Shown in pieces: positions 1-11,988 of a stretch of DNA of 64,000 nt. The DNA comes from Astragalus membranaceus. Its lineage: Eukaryota > Streptophyta > Magnoliopsida > Fabales > Fabaceae. Both the position numbers and the translations under genes were made by a program. The DNA lies in NCBI GenBank assembly GCA_039519185.1, contig CM076848.1, forward strand, positions 121,410,989 to 121,474,988. The letters run 5' to 3'. A model generated the notes under the pieces. It had not been told where the DNA came from. It was given only the letters and a program-made list of their open reading frames with translations, and searched no databases. Position 1 is the first letter of the stretch. The number at the start of each line of letters is the position of its first letter.

Positions 1-660
1 ACGTTTTTGAGGCCTGAGTGGCTAAGTGACGATGATGCCTTAAGGGCTAAGCGACGTTTGTGAAAAGGTACCTCATGCATATGCCCGCGAGTGGGTTGCA
101 TTTCATATGCCTACATAACATGAAATGAGTTATTGTAAGTGATGTGAATGATGATTGTAATGTGAATATTTAGTGTTTTGGATGCAGATTGCTCTAGTAC
201 GTAGCCTACGATTAGTACTTATCATATTTTCTATTATATGGATTGAAATGATGCTCACCCTTTCCTGTTTGAATGTTACCCCCGTGTTGGTAACGTGCAG
301 GTGATTCCCAGTGAAGACTTTAGCTTCACTTCTTGAGTCGAGTCGTCACGCTCTGATACGTAGCACCTGGGGGGACGTATTTGATGCTTTGCTGATGTGC
401 TTAAACTGTTTTTTTTATACTGTTGATGTGTTGAGTAATTTTTCCGCTGCGATGATGTTGGATTTTATGACTTAGTTTCGATGTTTTGATGTCTCCCTAT
501 TGTGGAGTGCTATGTATTGCACCTTTGACGACGTACTATTTTATTTGAGACTTGAGGTTTTATTTTGACGTATGTGTGACACCCTCGTGGTGAAATCGAA
601 AATGATTTTTGAACTCTGATTTTCTTAATTAAAATAAAGGGGTAGAAAGTGGGTGTTACA
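1..660 (+). repeat. Element A 5' LTR, 3' portion only
   Basis: This matches 17391-18050 of the A 3' LTR with scattered substitutions and ends in GGGTGTTACA directly before the primer site. It carries GCTCTGATAC at 350-359 and CTCTGAT at 614-620, both complementary to the primer site. The promoter and any splice donor of this LTR copy lie left of the window. Confidence 0.9.
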
Positions 661-664
661 TTAG

Positions 665-676
665 TGGTATCAGAGC
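665..676 (+). promoter_or_regulatory. Element A primer-binding site (tRNA-iMet type)
   Basis: TGGTATCAGAGC lies 4 nt after the LTR end. It is complementary to the 3' end of plant initiator tRNA-Met, the usual minus-strand primer of Ty3/gypsy chromoviruses. Confidence 0.9.
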
Positions 677-750
677 AGTTCGGTCTGTCCGGCCAATGTT
701 GTCCTGTCATAGTGTCTTATGACAATAGATTAGTTCTGAATTTTTGGTTT

Positions 751-759
751 GTGCTGCAG
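751..759 (+). promoter_or_regulatory. Possible 3' splice acceptor before gag (A)
   Basis: GTGCTGCAG follows a T-rich stretch (TTTTTGGTTT) and ends 12 nt before the gag ATG at 772. The same site occurs at the same distance in element E. It is an inferred acceptor for a leader intron whose donor would lie in the LTR. Confidence 0.4.
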
Positions 760-771
760 TGATAGTTCATA

Positions 772-1557
772 ATGGCTGGGAGAAACGACGCTGCTCTTGC
801 TGCTGCATTGCAAGCTATGGCTCAGGCTGTGCAGGGTCAGCAGAATGCTGGAGATAATGCTGGTTTTCGGAGTCTGACTACTCTCCAGAGAGAGAATCCG
901 CCCACCTTTAAGGGCAAATATGATCCAGATGGTGCTATGGCTTGGTTGAAGGAGATCGAGAGAATTTTCAGGGTAATGGACTGTACTGTTGAGCAGAAGG
1001 TCCGTTTTGGTACCCACATGTTAGCCGAGGAGGCCGACGACTGGTGGTTGACTACTAGGCAGAGGTTAGAGGCTGTGCAGGAAGAGATTACTTGGGAGGT
1101 ATTCAGCAGAGAATTTCTGAGAAAATATTTTCCTGAAGACGTCCGAGGGAAGAAAGAGATAGAGTTTTTGGAGCTGAAGCAGGGTGGAATGTCTGTGACT
1201 GCCTATGCGGCAAAATTTGTGGAGCTAGCAAAATTTTATCCACACTACAGTGAGGCTACAGCTGAATTTTCTAAATGCATCAAATTTGAGAATGGGTTGA
1301 GGCCTGACATTAAAAAGGCCATTGGTTATCAGAAGATTCGTGTGTTCGCAGATCTGGTTGACAGTTGCAGAATTTTTGAGGAAGACAGTACTGCTCATTA
1401 CAAAGCTACTTCTGAGAAAAAGGGTAAGTTTCAGAGTCGAAGCAAGCCGTATGAGGTTCCTGCGGGTAAGAGTTATCAGAGGTCTGCTGGGGGTAAGAAT
1501 TCTAGTGGGGGAGATGCCCCTGCTAGCATTGTCTGTTATAAGTGTGGCAAGCCTGGC
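772..1557 (+). pseudogene. gag: Element A gag, N-terminal part, broken in its first zinc knuckle by solo LTR B
   Basis: It encodes the capsid/nucleocapsid precursor that forms the cytoplasmic virus-like particle. The ATG at 772 starts MAGRNDAALAAAL. A retrotransposon gag core follows (PPTFKGKYDPDGAMAWL, then FGTHMLAEEADDWW) at about residues 43-105, then a basic Ser/Gly-rich linker. The final codons read CYKCGKPG, the first half of a CX2CX4HX4C knuckle. The reading frame leaves Gag at 1557, where B begins. The remaining knuckle starts at the His codon at 11989 in the same frame. Only about 260 residues remain attached to this start. The match to element E gag (28390 on) is close along the whole segment, so the identification is firm. 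Confidence 0.9.
1553..1557. repeat. Target-site duplication of B, left copy (CTGGC)
   Basis: CTGGC directly precedes the TG of B and recurs at 11984-11988 right after its CA. The intact gag sequence would carry it once, at the codons for Pro-Gly. Confidence 0.95.
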
Positions 1558-2026
1558 TGTAACACCCCTTTTTCTACCCAACGGTTTATTAAAAAAAATA
1601 TCAGAGTTTTTCGCGCCAAAAGAGTGTCACATTTTTCGAACCGGAAAACCACTTCGCAAACAGAGTACTTTAATTAGAACTAACTTCTTTTCAAAAACAT
1701 GCAGCGGAAATAAAAAGGTTTAACTTGGCAATCGTACTTCAAAAGGTTTACAACTTAGAAAGGCATATACATAACACATAAGGAAAGACACAAGGACAAC
1801 CCTCCCGAGTGCTACGTATCAGAGCCGACTCGACCATACTAGAAGAAGAATCTCTAGCCACCTTCAGTCACCGACACCTGCAGGTTGCCGACATACGAGG
1901 CAACACGACGCAGTAGGGTGAGTCTCAATGCATAGATAATAATAAATAAAACAAGAAACACAGTATAATAGGCACACCAGGGATACCATCAATTTACTAC
2001 ACCAATAATACAGTTACACCAAATGG

Positions 2027-2031
2027 AGTTA
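2027..2031. repeat. Target-site duplication of C, left copy (AGTTA)
   Basis: AGTTA is found again at 9868-9872 immediately after the element's CA end. Confidence 0.95.
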
Positions 2032-4355
2032 TGTAACACCCCTTTTCTACCCCTTAGTTTACACGTCATTATCAGAGTAAAATAAAAATTGTTTTCAAAA
2101 TATTAATTCAACGGATAGAAAGGAAATGTCACATCGTCATAAAGAAACTCATCGTTTGCACTCAAACACACCGTACATCGTCAACAAAATCGTTAAACAG
2201 TTAATTAATAAATTAACGCATTCCAACCACGACCCCTAGGTGCTACAGTATCAGAGAGCGACTCGACAGACATCCCACAGCTAATAAGGAAGGCAGCAGG
2301 ACCTTCACTCGCGGTTACCTGCAGCGTTGCCACAATAGAGCAACATTCCAAGCAGAAGGGTGAGCTCAATTCAATCCATATAATAAATCACATGATAAGC
2401 AATAAGTCAAATCACAGCATTAAAGCAACCACATCGCAAATCATCAATCACGTCGTTACAATAATTCATCACAATGTCATGCTACTATATGAGATGCAAC
2501 CCCCACCAGGGCATATGCATGATGGTACCATATTCGTCACAATTAAGAGGCCGAAGCCTATTCTTCACAGGAGGCCGAAGCCTATTCTTCACAAGAGGCC
2601 GAAGCCTATTCTTCACATTATGCACATGCCATGAGACTCTATATACACATGTGCATTTCATCAAAACACTCACCTGGAGTACTCATCATCATCATCATCA
2701 AAATATTGACCACTAAGGGCAACAACGTCATTTAATTAGCCACTAAGGGCATCCTCGTCCTAATCATCACCATCACATCATCATCAAAAATATTGGCCAC
2801 TAAGGGCAAAAGCGTAAATTAACTAGCCACTAAGGGCATCATCGTCATAATCATCCATAATCTCATCTTCATCAAAATATTGGCCACTAAGGGCAAAAGC
2901 GTCATTTAACTAACCACTAAGGGCATCATTGTCATAATCATCCATTTTGATACTAAAACGTTAAAACTGTTGGCTGTGCGAAAAAAAGAATTTTTAAAGA
3001 ACTCAACAGGGCTTCACAACGTCCTGGGAGGACCACCGGGGACAGCCTCTTGGGCGCCCAGAAAACACCAGCAAATAATAAATTTTTATTCTAAAAATAT
3101 GACACACAGGTAGACGACCGAAAAAGCTTCCCAACGCTTTTTGAAACGTTTAAAACGGATGCCCGAGTCAAAAGATATAGCGAAAACAGTTTTATTAAAA
3201 AAATTGGGAACATCCTGGAAATGGCGCCCAGGCACAGGGATCCGGCGCCCAGCAACACAGAATTTGGCAACACAGGCAACAGGCGCGCACACGGGCGCCA
3301 TGCGCCCAGGGCAGCAACACACGCACTGGCGCGCAACACAGCGCCCAGGAGAGGGGATCCGGCGCCCAGAAACTGGCGCAGCTTAAACAAGTTTGATTCC
3401 AGAAATTTGACTCAACTTTGAAGACTCATAACTTGAGCTACACAACTCCAAATCGAACGAAACCAGTGCCAAAACGACCGGCTTTAAGTCTATTTTCAAA
3501 AACAATCAGCCAGATAATTTTTGGATCAACAAAACAATACCAGTTTTAGAAAAACCGAACAGTGTCCAGAATGCACACATATGGCGCCCAAGGCGCCTAG
3601 GGGTTACAAAATCTTATTTCTCGTCAATTAAATTACTAATTCAACACCAAAATTCACTTACCAATATGAACATCAAATTACCACGGTCATCTCCAATTAT
3701 CACCAATCACAATACCATCAAAACATTAATCAAACACTTGGCATACAAATCACAAATCTTCAACAACAAGACATCATATGGCAAGGGCTTATTCCAATCA
3801 TCATAACACGACATCAATTTCAGATTTATGGCACTATAATTCCTACTCCCACATAACCCCCTTCATATAAACCCATTAGATAAAGGAACCCCACCCTTAC
3901 AACCTATCATGAATATCTATTATATAGAAAGATAGAACTCCCCTTACCTTAATTTACCGAAGACAAAACCCTCTTGACTGGAACCACCAAGAACCACCGC
4001 AACAAGCTAGATCCCTCCCTTTCCCCTATGGAACTTGCGAAATCCTTCTTGTCTTCTCTCATGGGTGCGGCGCTCATAGCTTAAGCCCTCACGGCTCTCT
4101 TCCTTGTTTTTCACCAAATGAGCTAAAAACCCAAAAACTTGGTTTATATATGCGCTTATGTTTGTTGGGTCATGGGTCATGGGCTTTCTCTCCACTTAAG
4201 CCCTAATTTAATTAGTTGGTGCCACCAATTTCCTAATACCACACCTCCACTTAATTAATTAATATAATTTCTCAATAATCTAATTATATCAACTAAATAA
4301 ATTAAATACCAAAATACTTAATTAAATAAATTAATTAAATATTTAGGGTGTTACA
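2032..4355 (-). repeat. Element C 3' LTR (minus orientation)
   Basis: It runs TGTAACACCCC to GTGTTACA, 2324 bp, near-identical to 7544-9867. Inside are three 24-bp AGGCCGAAG units (2548-2615), an array of GCCACTAAGGGCA units (2703-2945), a GGCGCC-rich block (3222-3380 and 3581-3601) and a TATA-like TATATAAA on the minus strand at 4143-4150. Small reading frames here are also present in the other LTR copy and look incidental. Confidence 0.93.
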
Positions 4356-4369
4356 ACTCTCCCCCACTT
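4356..4369 (-). promoter_or_regulatory. Element C polypurine tract
   Basis: On the minus strand AAGTGGGGGAGAGT abuts the 3' LTR, the plus-strand primer position. The same tract precedes the 3' LTRs of A and E. Confidence 0.88.
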
Positions 4370-7300
4370 AGAATAATTTCGTCCTCGAAATTTCTCTGCC
4401 CATGCTAACACTCCTCCATTAACCGACTACGGCACCTAGGCAACTAGTGCTATCTATCATGCTGATCATTATCGCTTTGATCACCGGCGGTAAGTGATTG
4501 GGCGGCCGTCCCTCCTACTTGTTCAGCCAGGTAACTCAAGTAATAACAATCAGGCTCACTCTCTAGTGATCCCGCAAGGATCCCGCTGCGCTACTCTGAT
4601 AAACTAACTTACATTCCAACTCACTCATCTACCCTTCCGGACAGCAAAACATATCAAAGCACACTAATAATCACAACAAGTTCACAGAGTGCGTAACGAT
4701 TGCAAAACAAGCCACACAATCAACATATCACAACAACACATATTCATCAACACAGTCAGACTCCGGGACCAAATATCCCTTTTAAAACAATGGCCATAGG
4801 CCCACAACATTAATCAAACAATTCGGGCCATCCAGCGGTACCCTCAACAAGACAATGTGGGCCATTCGGCGATACCCACAACAATAACAACATAATAACT
4901 TGGGCCATTCGGCGGTACCCAAGGCAACAACAAAACAACAACATAACTTGGGCCATTCGGCGGTACCCAAGACAACAACCAACAATGACAACATAACTTG
5001 GGCCATTCGGCGGTACCCAAGACAACATCAATAACCACACCAACATCAACATCATTCATATCAATACAATCGTCAACAACATCATCAAGAACATCAACAT
5101 CAACATTATTAACAACAACAGCACAGGACCACAACATGATCACAACAATGGGCGCTAAGGCGCCAACAACCAATGACAGCGAAATAGGCATGGCACCCAC
5201 GGTTAGGGCGCCTCCAACAACACTAACAAAATGGCACATGGCGCCTATGGGCAGGGCGCCTTCACCACTAGACTACAGCAACAACAAATCAGCAATGGCC
5301 AATGGCCTAAGACAACAAATCAACAATAGCACACAACATGTCTCACCTTAACGAATCAACATTCAACAACTTAACACCATAAGCAATTATCACCGAAACA
5401 ATCAAGGAGTCAAGGCAGCCTCCACAACTAGTTTTTTTTAAGACATGTAGCAAAATTGTCTAACAGGGCATCATAGCATACATATGGTAATTATCAGAAC
5501 CCTAGATCACACCACACGATTTCAATAGTACAAACATTCACGTACAAAACATTTCGTTTAGATTTTTCAACACGAGAATTAAAACATGTCCTAGAAATTG
5601 ATTTTTTTCCACCACCAGACTAAACGTCAGCTTAAACAGTTCGAATAAAATATTCTTAAGAACACATGCCAATAAAAGCTAACTCAAAGAAGCTCACAAT
5701 AGTGCCCTTTTATAGAAAAAATAATTTTCAATGCTACTATCAGTATACAACCACAGAATTGTTTATGAGTTGTTCAAAAGCGATTTTCAAAATCTCTTAA
5801 CATTTTTAGGCCACAAACCACCAAATAGGATCACTCATAAAAATAGGGACGGTCAGCAATCAAAACAGGCACAACCCAGAAATAGTAGTAGCGTACAAAA
5901 GTAGGAACAGTGACAGTTATTTTTGGAAACAGCAACAACAACTTTCAACAGACCGCAACAATAATTTTCTGAAAACGACGACAACAATTTTTCTGAAAAC
6001 AGTAACAATTTTTTTTTTTTTTCTCTGAAAACAACAACAATGGCAATTCAAAACAGCAATAACATTACCATTTAAAACAGCCACAACAATAACACTTTAA
6101 AACAGCAATAACTCAAAATAATCCACGAAGCAAGGTCACTAAGTACATAAGAATACAGTTAACATTTAAAACCTTATTACCACTGGTCAGCTCAAAACGG
6201 ACAGTTACACTAACATTTAACACTAACATTTTATTCAACATAGTGCACATTTTAAATGTCAAGGTTCCCAAACTATTTAGCACAACTTATAAAGAGTGCA
6301 ACAGCAAACAAAATCAAGGGAAACCCAGTGTTGGAAATTACAAGTCATACTTATTATTTTACCAAAGAAACTTTCCACACAGTTATGAAAACAGAAATAA
6401 GGTTATTACATTCGTACCGGTTATAATCCGAATTAACTTGATAAAAATAAATTTTTGACCCTTCCCGGTGTACTACATGTTATGCCATACTAGGATGGTC
6501 CACCCAAATGCACCAAAATAGCAATTAAGAAAGATTGGGACAGAATACGTGGGATAATAATAATCATAACTATAACTCGTTTTAAAATCTTTTCACGTGG
6601 CTTGAAAAAGAGGGCAACACAATAGTTAGGGTGTTCAAACCAAAAATTTTATCACTTGCAGCAGTCAAGGTAGCGAAACATCGTAACGTAATTGGCAAGA
6701 CCAATTCACAAGGCACTTAGCATGTAGCATCATTGTGCAATCAAAAGCACACCGTAGTAAAAACAAGACCAGTGTCCATTTATTAAAATAATTTTAATAC
6801 CATCACGAGTATCCAACTATAAAATTTCTTTAATAGATGTCAAAAGCAATTTTCAGAAATCTCTTTACTTTCCAGATTACAAAACCACACAGTGTAAATC
6901 AAGAGGCAATAACCAAAAAGATTTTGTTTAAAAATTCAAGCGCTCAATGTCGACTTCACGAAGCATGGGAATTAGAAAATATTTCATGAGGACTCTAAAC
7001 TCACAATCACTGCATGTTATCAACGTAGTAACAACTTAAATAATCAGCAAAACCATTTTACAAAACAATCAACCTTAACATCAAGACATACCACAATGAG
7101 TTTCACGTAAGGCTTAGTGTTGATTAATTAAAATAGTTTAAGCAAATCAAACACACGTGAGTATCAACAACAATCACATCGTTGGAAGCACACAAGCACA
7201 TCAACTACACATTCAAAACTTGGGTCGCCAAATCACGGTGTAAATCATTGGGAACCACACTAATGAAGTCAAGATTCACACAACCAGAAAGTTAACAATG

Positions 7301-7527
7301 AGAACCAAAAACAGAAGAAACAGGGTCCACACACAGAATCACGTCAAACACACAATACCAGCACATGACGCTAGTAGGGACATCTCCCCCCACTAGTACT
7401 CTTACCATTAGCAATTTTTGTTTTACCTTCACCTGCAGAAACGTTAGTACAACACAAACAACTGTTAGATTCAAAAGACAACAGTTGGTCGTACACCGAC
7501 ACAACGACTCGACCGGACGGACCAACT
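4370..7527 (-). other. Element C interior: non-coding, with a gag relic and a short tandem repeat
   Basis: There is no open frame of convincing length or family. It holds AC-rich DNA with many CAACAA runs and a tandem TTGGGCCATTCGGCGGTACCC repeat (4819-5030). Two GGCGCC-containing patches (5155-5265) and a T-run of about 14 (6009-6022) follow. Near the primer site on the minus strand, the sequence at 7348-7410 resembles A gag just before the first zinc knuckle (GGTAAGA.TCTAGTGGGGG, then CCCCT/CCCTA.CTAGC). It is frame-broken and no longer encodes Gag. Confidence 0.75.
4819..5030 (-). repeat. Tandem hairpin-forming repeat in C interior
   Basis: There are five units around GGGCCATTCGGCGGTACCC. 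The last three start near 4900, 4949 and 4999 (about 49-50 bp period); the first two diverge. Each complete unit begins TTGGG and ends CCCAA, so it can fold on itself, separated by CAACAA spacers. Overlapping open frames here are products of the repeat. Confidence 0.8.
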
Positions 7528-7540
7528 GCTCTGATACCAC
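7528..7540 (-). promoter_or_regulatory. Element C primer-binding site
   Basis: On the minus strand GTGGTATCAGAGC stands 3 nt after the LTR end (7544). It is complementary to the initiator tRNA-Met 3' end. Confidence 0.88.
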
Positions 7541-7543
7541 TAT

Positions 7544-9867
7544 TGTAACACCCCTTTTCTACCCCTTAGTTTACACGTCATTATCAGAGTAAAATAAAAA
7601 TTGTTTTCAAAATATTAATTCAACGGATAGAAAGGAATTGTCACATCGTCATAAAGAAACTCATCGTTTGCACTCAAACACACCGTACATCGTCAACAAA
7701 ATCGTTAAACAGTTAATTAATAAATTAACGCATTCCAACCACGACCCCTAGGTGCTACAGTATCAGAGAGCGACTCGACAGACATCCCACAGCTAATAAG
7801 GAAGGCAGCAGGACCTTCACTCGCGGTTACCTGCAGCGTTGCCACAATAGAGCAACATTCCAAGCAGAAGGGTGAGCTCAATTCAATCCATATAATAAAT
7901 CACATGATAAGCAATAAGTCAAATCACAGCATTAAAGCAACCACATCGCAAATCATCAATCACGTCGTTACAATAATTCATCACAATGTCATGCTACTAT
8001 ATGAGATGCAACCCCCACCAGGGCATATGCATGATGGTACCATATTCGTCACAATTAAGAGGCCGAAGCCTATTCTTCACAGGAGGCCGAAGCCTATTCT
8101 TCACAAGAGGCCGAAGCCTATTCTTCACATTATGCACATGCCATGAGACTCTATATACACATGTGCATTTCATCAAAACACTCACCTGGAGTACTCATCA
8201 TCATCATCATCAAAATATTGACCACTAAGGGCAACAACGTCATTTAATTAGCCACTAAGGGCATCCTCGTCCTAATCATCACCATCACATCATCATCAAA
8301 AATATTGGCCACTAAGGGCAAAAGCGTAAATTAACTAGCCACTAAGGGCATCATCGTCATAATCATCCATAATCTCATCTTCATCAAAATATTGGCCACT
8401 AAGGGCAAAAGCGTCATTTAACTAACCACTAAGGGCATCATTGTCATAATCATCCATTTTGATACTAAAACGTTAAAACTGTTGGCTGTGCGAAAAAAAG
8501 AATTTTTAAAGAACTCAACAGGGCTTCACAACGTCCTGGGAGGACCACCGGGGACAGCCTCTTGGGCGCCCAGAAAACACCAGCAAATAATAAATTTTTA
8601 TTCTAAAAATATGACACACAGGTAGACGACCGAAAAAGCTTCCCAACGCTTTTTGAAACGTTTAAAACGGATGCCCGAGTCAAAAGATATAGCGAAAACA
8701 GTTTTATTAAAAAAATTGGGAACATCCTGGAAATGGCGCCCAGGCACAGGGATCCGGCGCCCAGCAACACAGAATTTGGCAACACAGGCAACAGGCGCGC
8801 ACACGGGCGCCATGCGCCCAGGGCAGCAACACACGCACTGGCGCGCAACACAGCGCCCAGGAGAGGGGATCCGGCGCCCAGAAACTGGCGCAGCTTAAAC
8901 AAGTTTGATTCCAGAAATTTGACTCAACTTTGAAGACTCATAACTTGAGCTACACAACTCCAAATCGAACGAAACCAGTGCCAAAACGACCGGCTTTAAG
9001 TCTATTTTCAAAAACAATCAGCCAGATAATTTTTGGATCAACAAAACAATACCAGTTTTAGAAAAACCGAACAGTGTCCAGAATGCACACATATGGCGCC
9101 CAAGGCGCCTAGGGGTTACAAAATCTTATTTCTCGTCAATTAAATTACTAATTCAACACCAAAATTCACTTACCAATATGAACATCAAATTACCACGGTC
9201 ATCTCCAATTATCACCAATCACAATACCATCAAAACATTAATCAAACACTTGGCATACAAATCACAAATCTTCAACAACAAGACATCATATGGCAAGGGC
9301 TTATTCCAATCATCATAACACGACATCAATTTCAGATTTATGGCACTATAATTCCTACTCCCACATAACCCCCTTCATATAAACCCATTAGATAAAGGAA
9401 CCCCACCCTTACAACCTATCATGAATATCTATTATATAGAAAGATAGAACTCCCCTTACCTTAATTTACCGAAGACAAAACCCTCTTGACTGGAACCACC
9501 AAGAACCACCGCAACAAGCTAGATCCCTCCCTTTCCCCTATGGAACTTGCGAAATCCTTCTTGTCTTCTCTCATGGGTGCGGCGCTCATAGCTTAAGCCC
9601 TCACGGCTCTCTTCCTTGTTTTTCACCAAATGAGCTAAAAACCCAAAAACTTGGTTTATATATGCGCTTATGTTTGTTGGGTCATGGGTCATGGGCTTTC
9701 TCTCCACTTAAGCCCTAATTTAATTAGTTGGTGCCACCAATTTCCTAATACCACACCTCCACTTAATTAATTAATATAATTTCTCAATAATCTAATTATA
9801 TCAACTAAATAAATTAAATACCAAAATACTTAATTAAATAAATTAATTAAATATTTAGGGTGTTACA
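7544..9867 (-). repeat. Element C 5' LTR (minus orientation)
   Basis: This 2324-bp partner of 2032-4355 lies next to the primer site, so it is the promoter LTR. TATATAAA (minus) is at 9655-9662, about 205 bp from the LTR start, implying about 2.1 kb of transcribed leader. The donor-like AAGGTAAGG crosses 9453-9462 on the minus strand. CTCTGAT boxes lie at 7583-7589 and 7760-7768. Confidence 0.93.
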
Positions 9868-9872
9868 AGTTA
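9868..9872. repeat. Target-site duplication of C, right copy (AGTTA)
   Basis: This is the matching copy to 2027-2031. Solo LTR B continues from 9873. Confidence 0.95.
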
Positions 9873-11745
9873 CGCCGAATACTGTTACACCAAGTACCGT
9901 CACACCAAATACAGTTACACCCAGAATACAGTTACACCATTAGTTCACGAAGACGCAATCAAACACAGGACGTGTATGCAATGTATGAAATGCAACCCAA
10001 ACTCCACTGGGCATATGCATGTGGATCCATTCACCAAAATTGCCTTGAGGGCATTCACCAAACACCAAAATATTTTAGGAGGCCGAGGCCTATTCACCAG
10101 AAATGCATATGAATATGCGACACCATGACTACGCACCATGACACCAAAACACCAAATGATGTATTTATATTGCTCACCAATAATTTATATACTCACCAAT
10201 CACCAATATATATTCACCATTAATATGCATCATAACACACCATGACACACCAAACGAGCAACAAGCATAATCACCAAATAATTAACAGACTCACCAATGC
10301 TATTAATCAACTCACCATCACCAAATAATTAATAATCTCACCATATTGACTCACCAATTAAACTCACCAAATAGACTCACCAAACAGACCCACCATTTAC
10401 ACCAACACCAATTCAATTAAACCCTTTTAGGACATCGACACGGAATAGGCAAGCAAAACTACATTTTAGACACCTCGGACAACATCTGCCCAGAACCCTC
10501 TGAAAAGTAATTTATTTTTGCCTAAAATTAGAATATCCAGGTAGGCACCTGAATAAGCTTCGAAACGCATTTTGAACCATCAAATTTGGACACTCGAGTC
10601 AAAAGATATTTAGAAAACAAATTTGGGAACAACAACGACACCCTGGGCTACGCGAACACGGCAGCCAGAATTCGGCGAATTAGTTAAAATAGTAAACGAC
10701 ATCGGATTCCAACAAACGACCCCTCTACAGAAACCTGAGAAAGTCTAGTTTCTGACTATAGTTTTCCTTTTTTGAAACAATGAGCCAATTAGTACAGTTT
10801 TTAGAAACAACCCGAATGGTTCCCAGACTGGACAGATTCTGTCCTTCCACTTCAAATCACTCTAAACTGACTTACACTTGACCAAATGGAACAAAACCTT
10901 AGCCTTGACAAAAACAATTTGAGTATAGTTTCTAATGGAAAAAGAATCGTTCAAATCAGAGTTCAATTGAAGACACAAGACCTGAAACACTGAACCTATA
11001 CCTAGTTTAAGTCCAGAAATTTGACCTGACTTGGGACGCTCATAACTCGAGCTACACTACTCCAAATTTAACCAAACCAGTGCCAAAGTGACCAAAATTA
11101 AGTCTGTTTTCTAACAAAAAAAGTCCCATAATTTTTTGACGAACAGAAAGTTCCCAGTTTTAAAAATACCGAACCTATGTCCAGAATGCTTCCAGAATAT
11201 TACCCTAACTTGTGGAATTCATAACTCGATCTTCACAGCTCTAAACGCAACCAAACCAGCGTCAAATTAACAAGCATTCAATCAAGTTTTCGAAATGACA
11301 AACCACATAATTTTTCAATTAGTAAAACGTTCTCAGTCACTGAAATACTAAACCTATGTCAGACATCTCAAAACAGTGAATTCAACAACACAAACAACCA
11401 TCACACTTCAGCCACATATAGATATTATAAACATCAACAGCAATTTAAACAACTACTCCTAACACCTAGTCCCCATGATTTCGTGGTTTATAAATTATTA
11501 ACTATGAACGAGAGCCCCCTTACCTTATTGAAGAACTCGAATCCTTAGGCTTAGAAACCTTGAAAAACCTAGCTTTTCTTCTCTATCCTCTTTTCTTTCT
11601 TGGTCACGAACTCCTCTCTTTCTTTTTCTCTATGGAAGCCACGAAATTCCTCTCTTTTTCCTTGCCTTGGCCGCCACTCCTTAGCTCTCACTCTCTTACA
11701 AAATCTAATTTTCTCAACTAATGAAACCCTAACTTAAAAACTCCT

Positions 11746-11753
11746 TATTTATA
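11746..11753 (-). promoter_or_regulatory. TATA-like box of solo LTR B
   Basis: On the minus strand it reads TATAAATA, about 230 bp from the start of the LTR (11983), giving a short U3 and a long transcribed leader. The same spacing is seen in C. Confidence 0.45.
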
Positions 11754-11983
11754 GGCTCACTTAACCAATCATGGGCTTTCTTAGTTTATGACTTAATCAT
11801 GGGCCTCCACTAACACCTCTAATTCGCCACCACCTATCCACATATACTAACAACTAATTATTTCTAATATTCTATCACATAAAATCCCTAAATAATTATT
11901 CCTATCATTTTATTTTATTTTTCTCAAACACAAACCCTAGATAATTAATTAAATAAATTAACTAATTATTTTGGGCTGTTACA

Positions 11984-11988
11984 CTGGC
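11984..11988. repeat. Target-site duplication of B, right copy (CTGGC)
   Basis: This is the second copy of the 5-bp host sequence. The gag frame resumes at 11989 with His-Lys of the split zinc knuckle. Confidence 0.95.

Larger units (their letters stand above)
2032..9867 (-). mobile_element. Element C: non-autonomous LARD-type LTR element (minus) inside B
   Basis: It spans 7836 bp bounded by AGTTA duplications (2027-2031 and 9868-9872). It has two 2324-bp LTRs in which I noticed a single difference over the stretches I compared (A versus T near 2127/7639), so insertion is very recent. Between them lie 3188 bp with a primer site, a polypurine tract and no gag-pol frame. LTR ends, primer site and the pre-tract sequence resemble A and E, so C could be moved by their proteins. 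The lack of coding sequence, long LTRs and kept cis-ends define a large retrotransposon derivative. A degraded gag fragment (7348-7410) points to descent from an A-like parent. Confidence 0.9.
1558..11983 (-). mobile_element. Element B: solo LTR (minus) inside A gag, itself split by C
   Basis: It begins TGTAACACCCC and ends GGGCTGTTACA, with the 5-bp duplication CTGGC at 1553-1557 and 11984-11988. Removing C (2032-9867 plus one AGTTA) leaves about 2.6 kb with the layout of a single LTR in reverse and no coding or primer site, as expected after LTR-LTR recombination. The donor-like site (11523), TATA-like site (11746-11753) and CTCTGAT boxes (1600-1606, 1816-1825) run in minus-strand order. 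The segment 10130-10420 is AT-rich with many short CACCAA/CACCAT repeats. Confidence 0.88.

Noticed and set aside
350..359. GCTCTGATAC as part of a tRNA-Met gene
   Set aside because: No cloverleaf or A/B boxes around it. It recurs at a fixed LTR position, so it is treated as a box complementary to the primer site.
4782..5351. Several open frames on both strands in the C interior
   Set aside because: They are overlapping readings of a short tandem repeat with low-complexity CAACAA spacers, with no domain and no start context.
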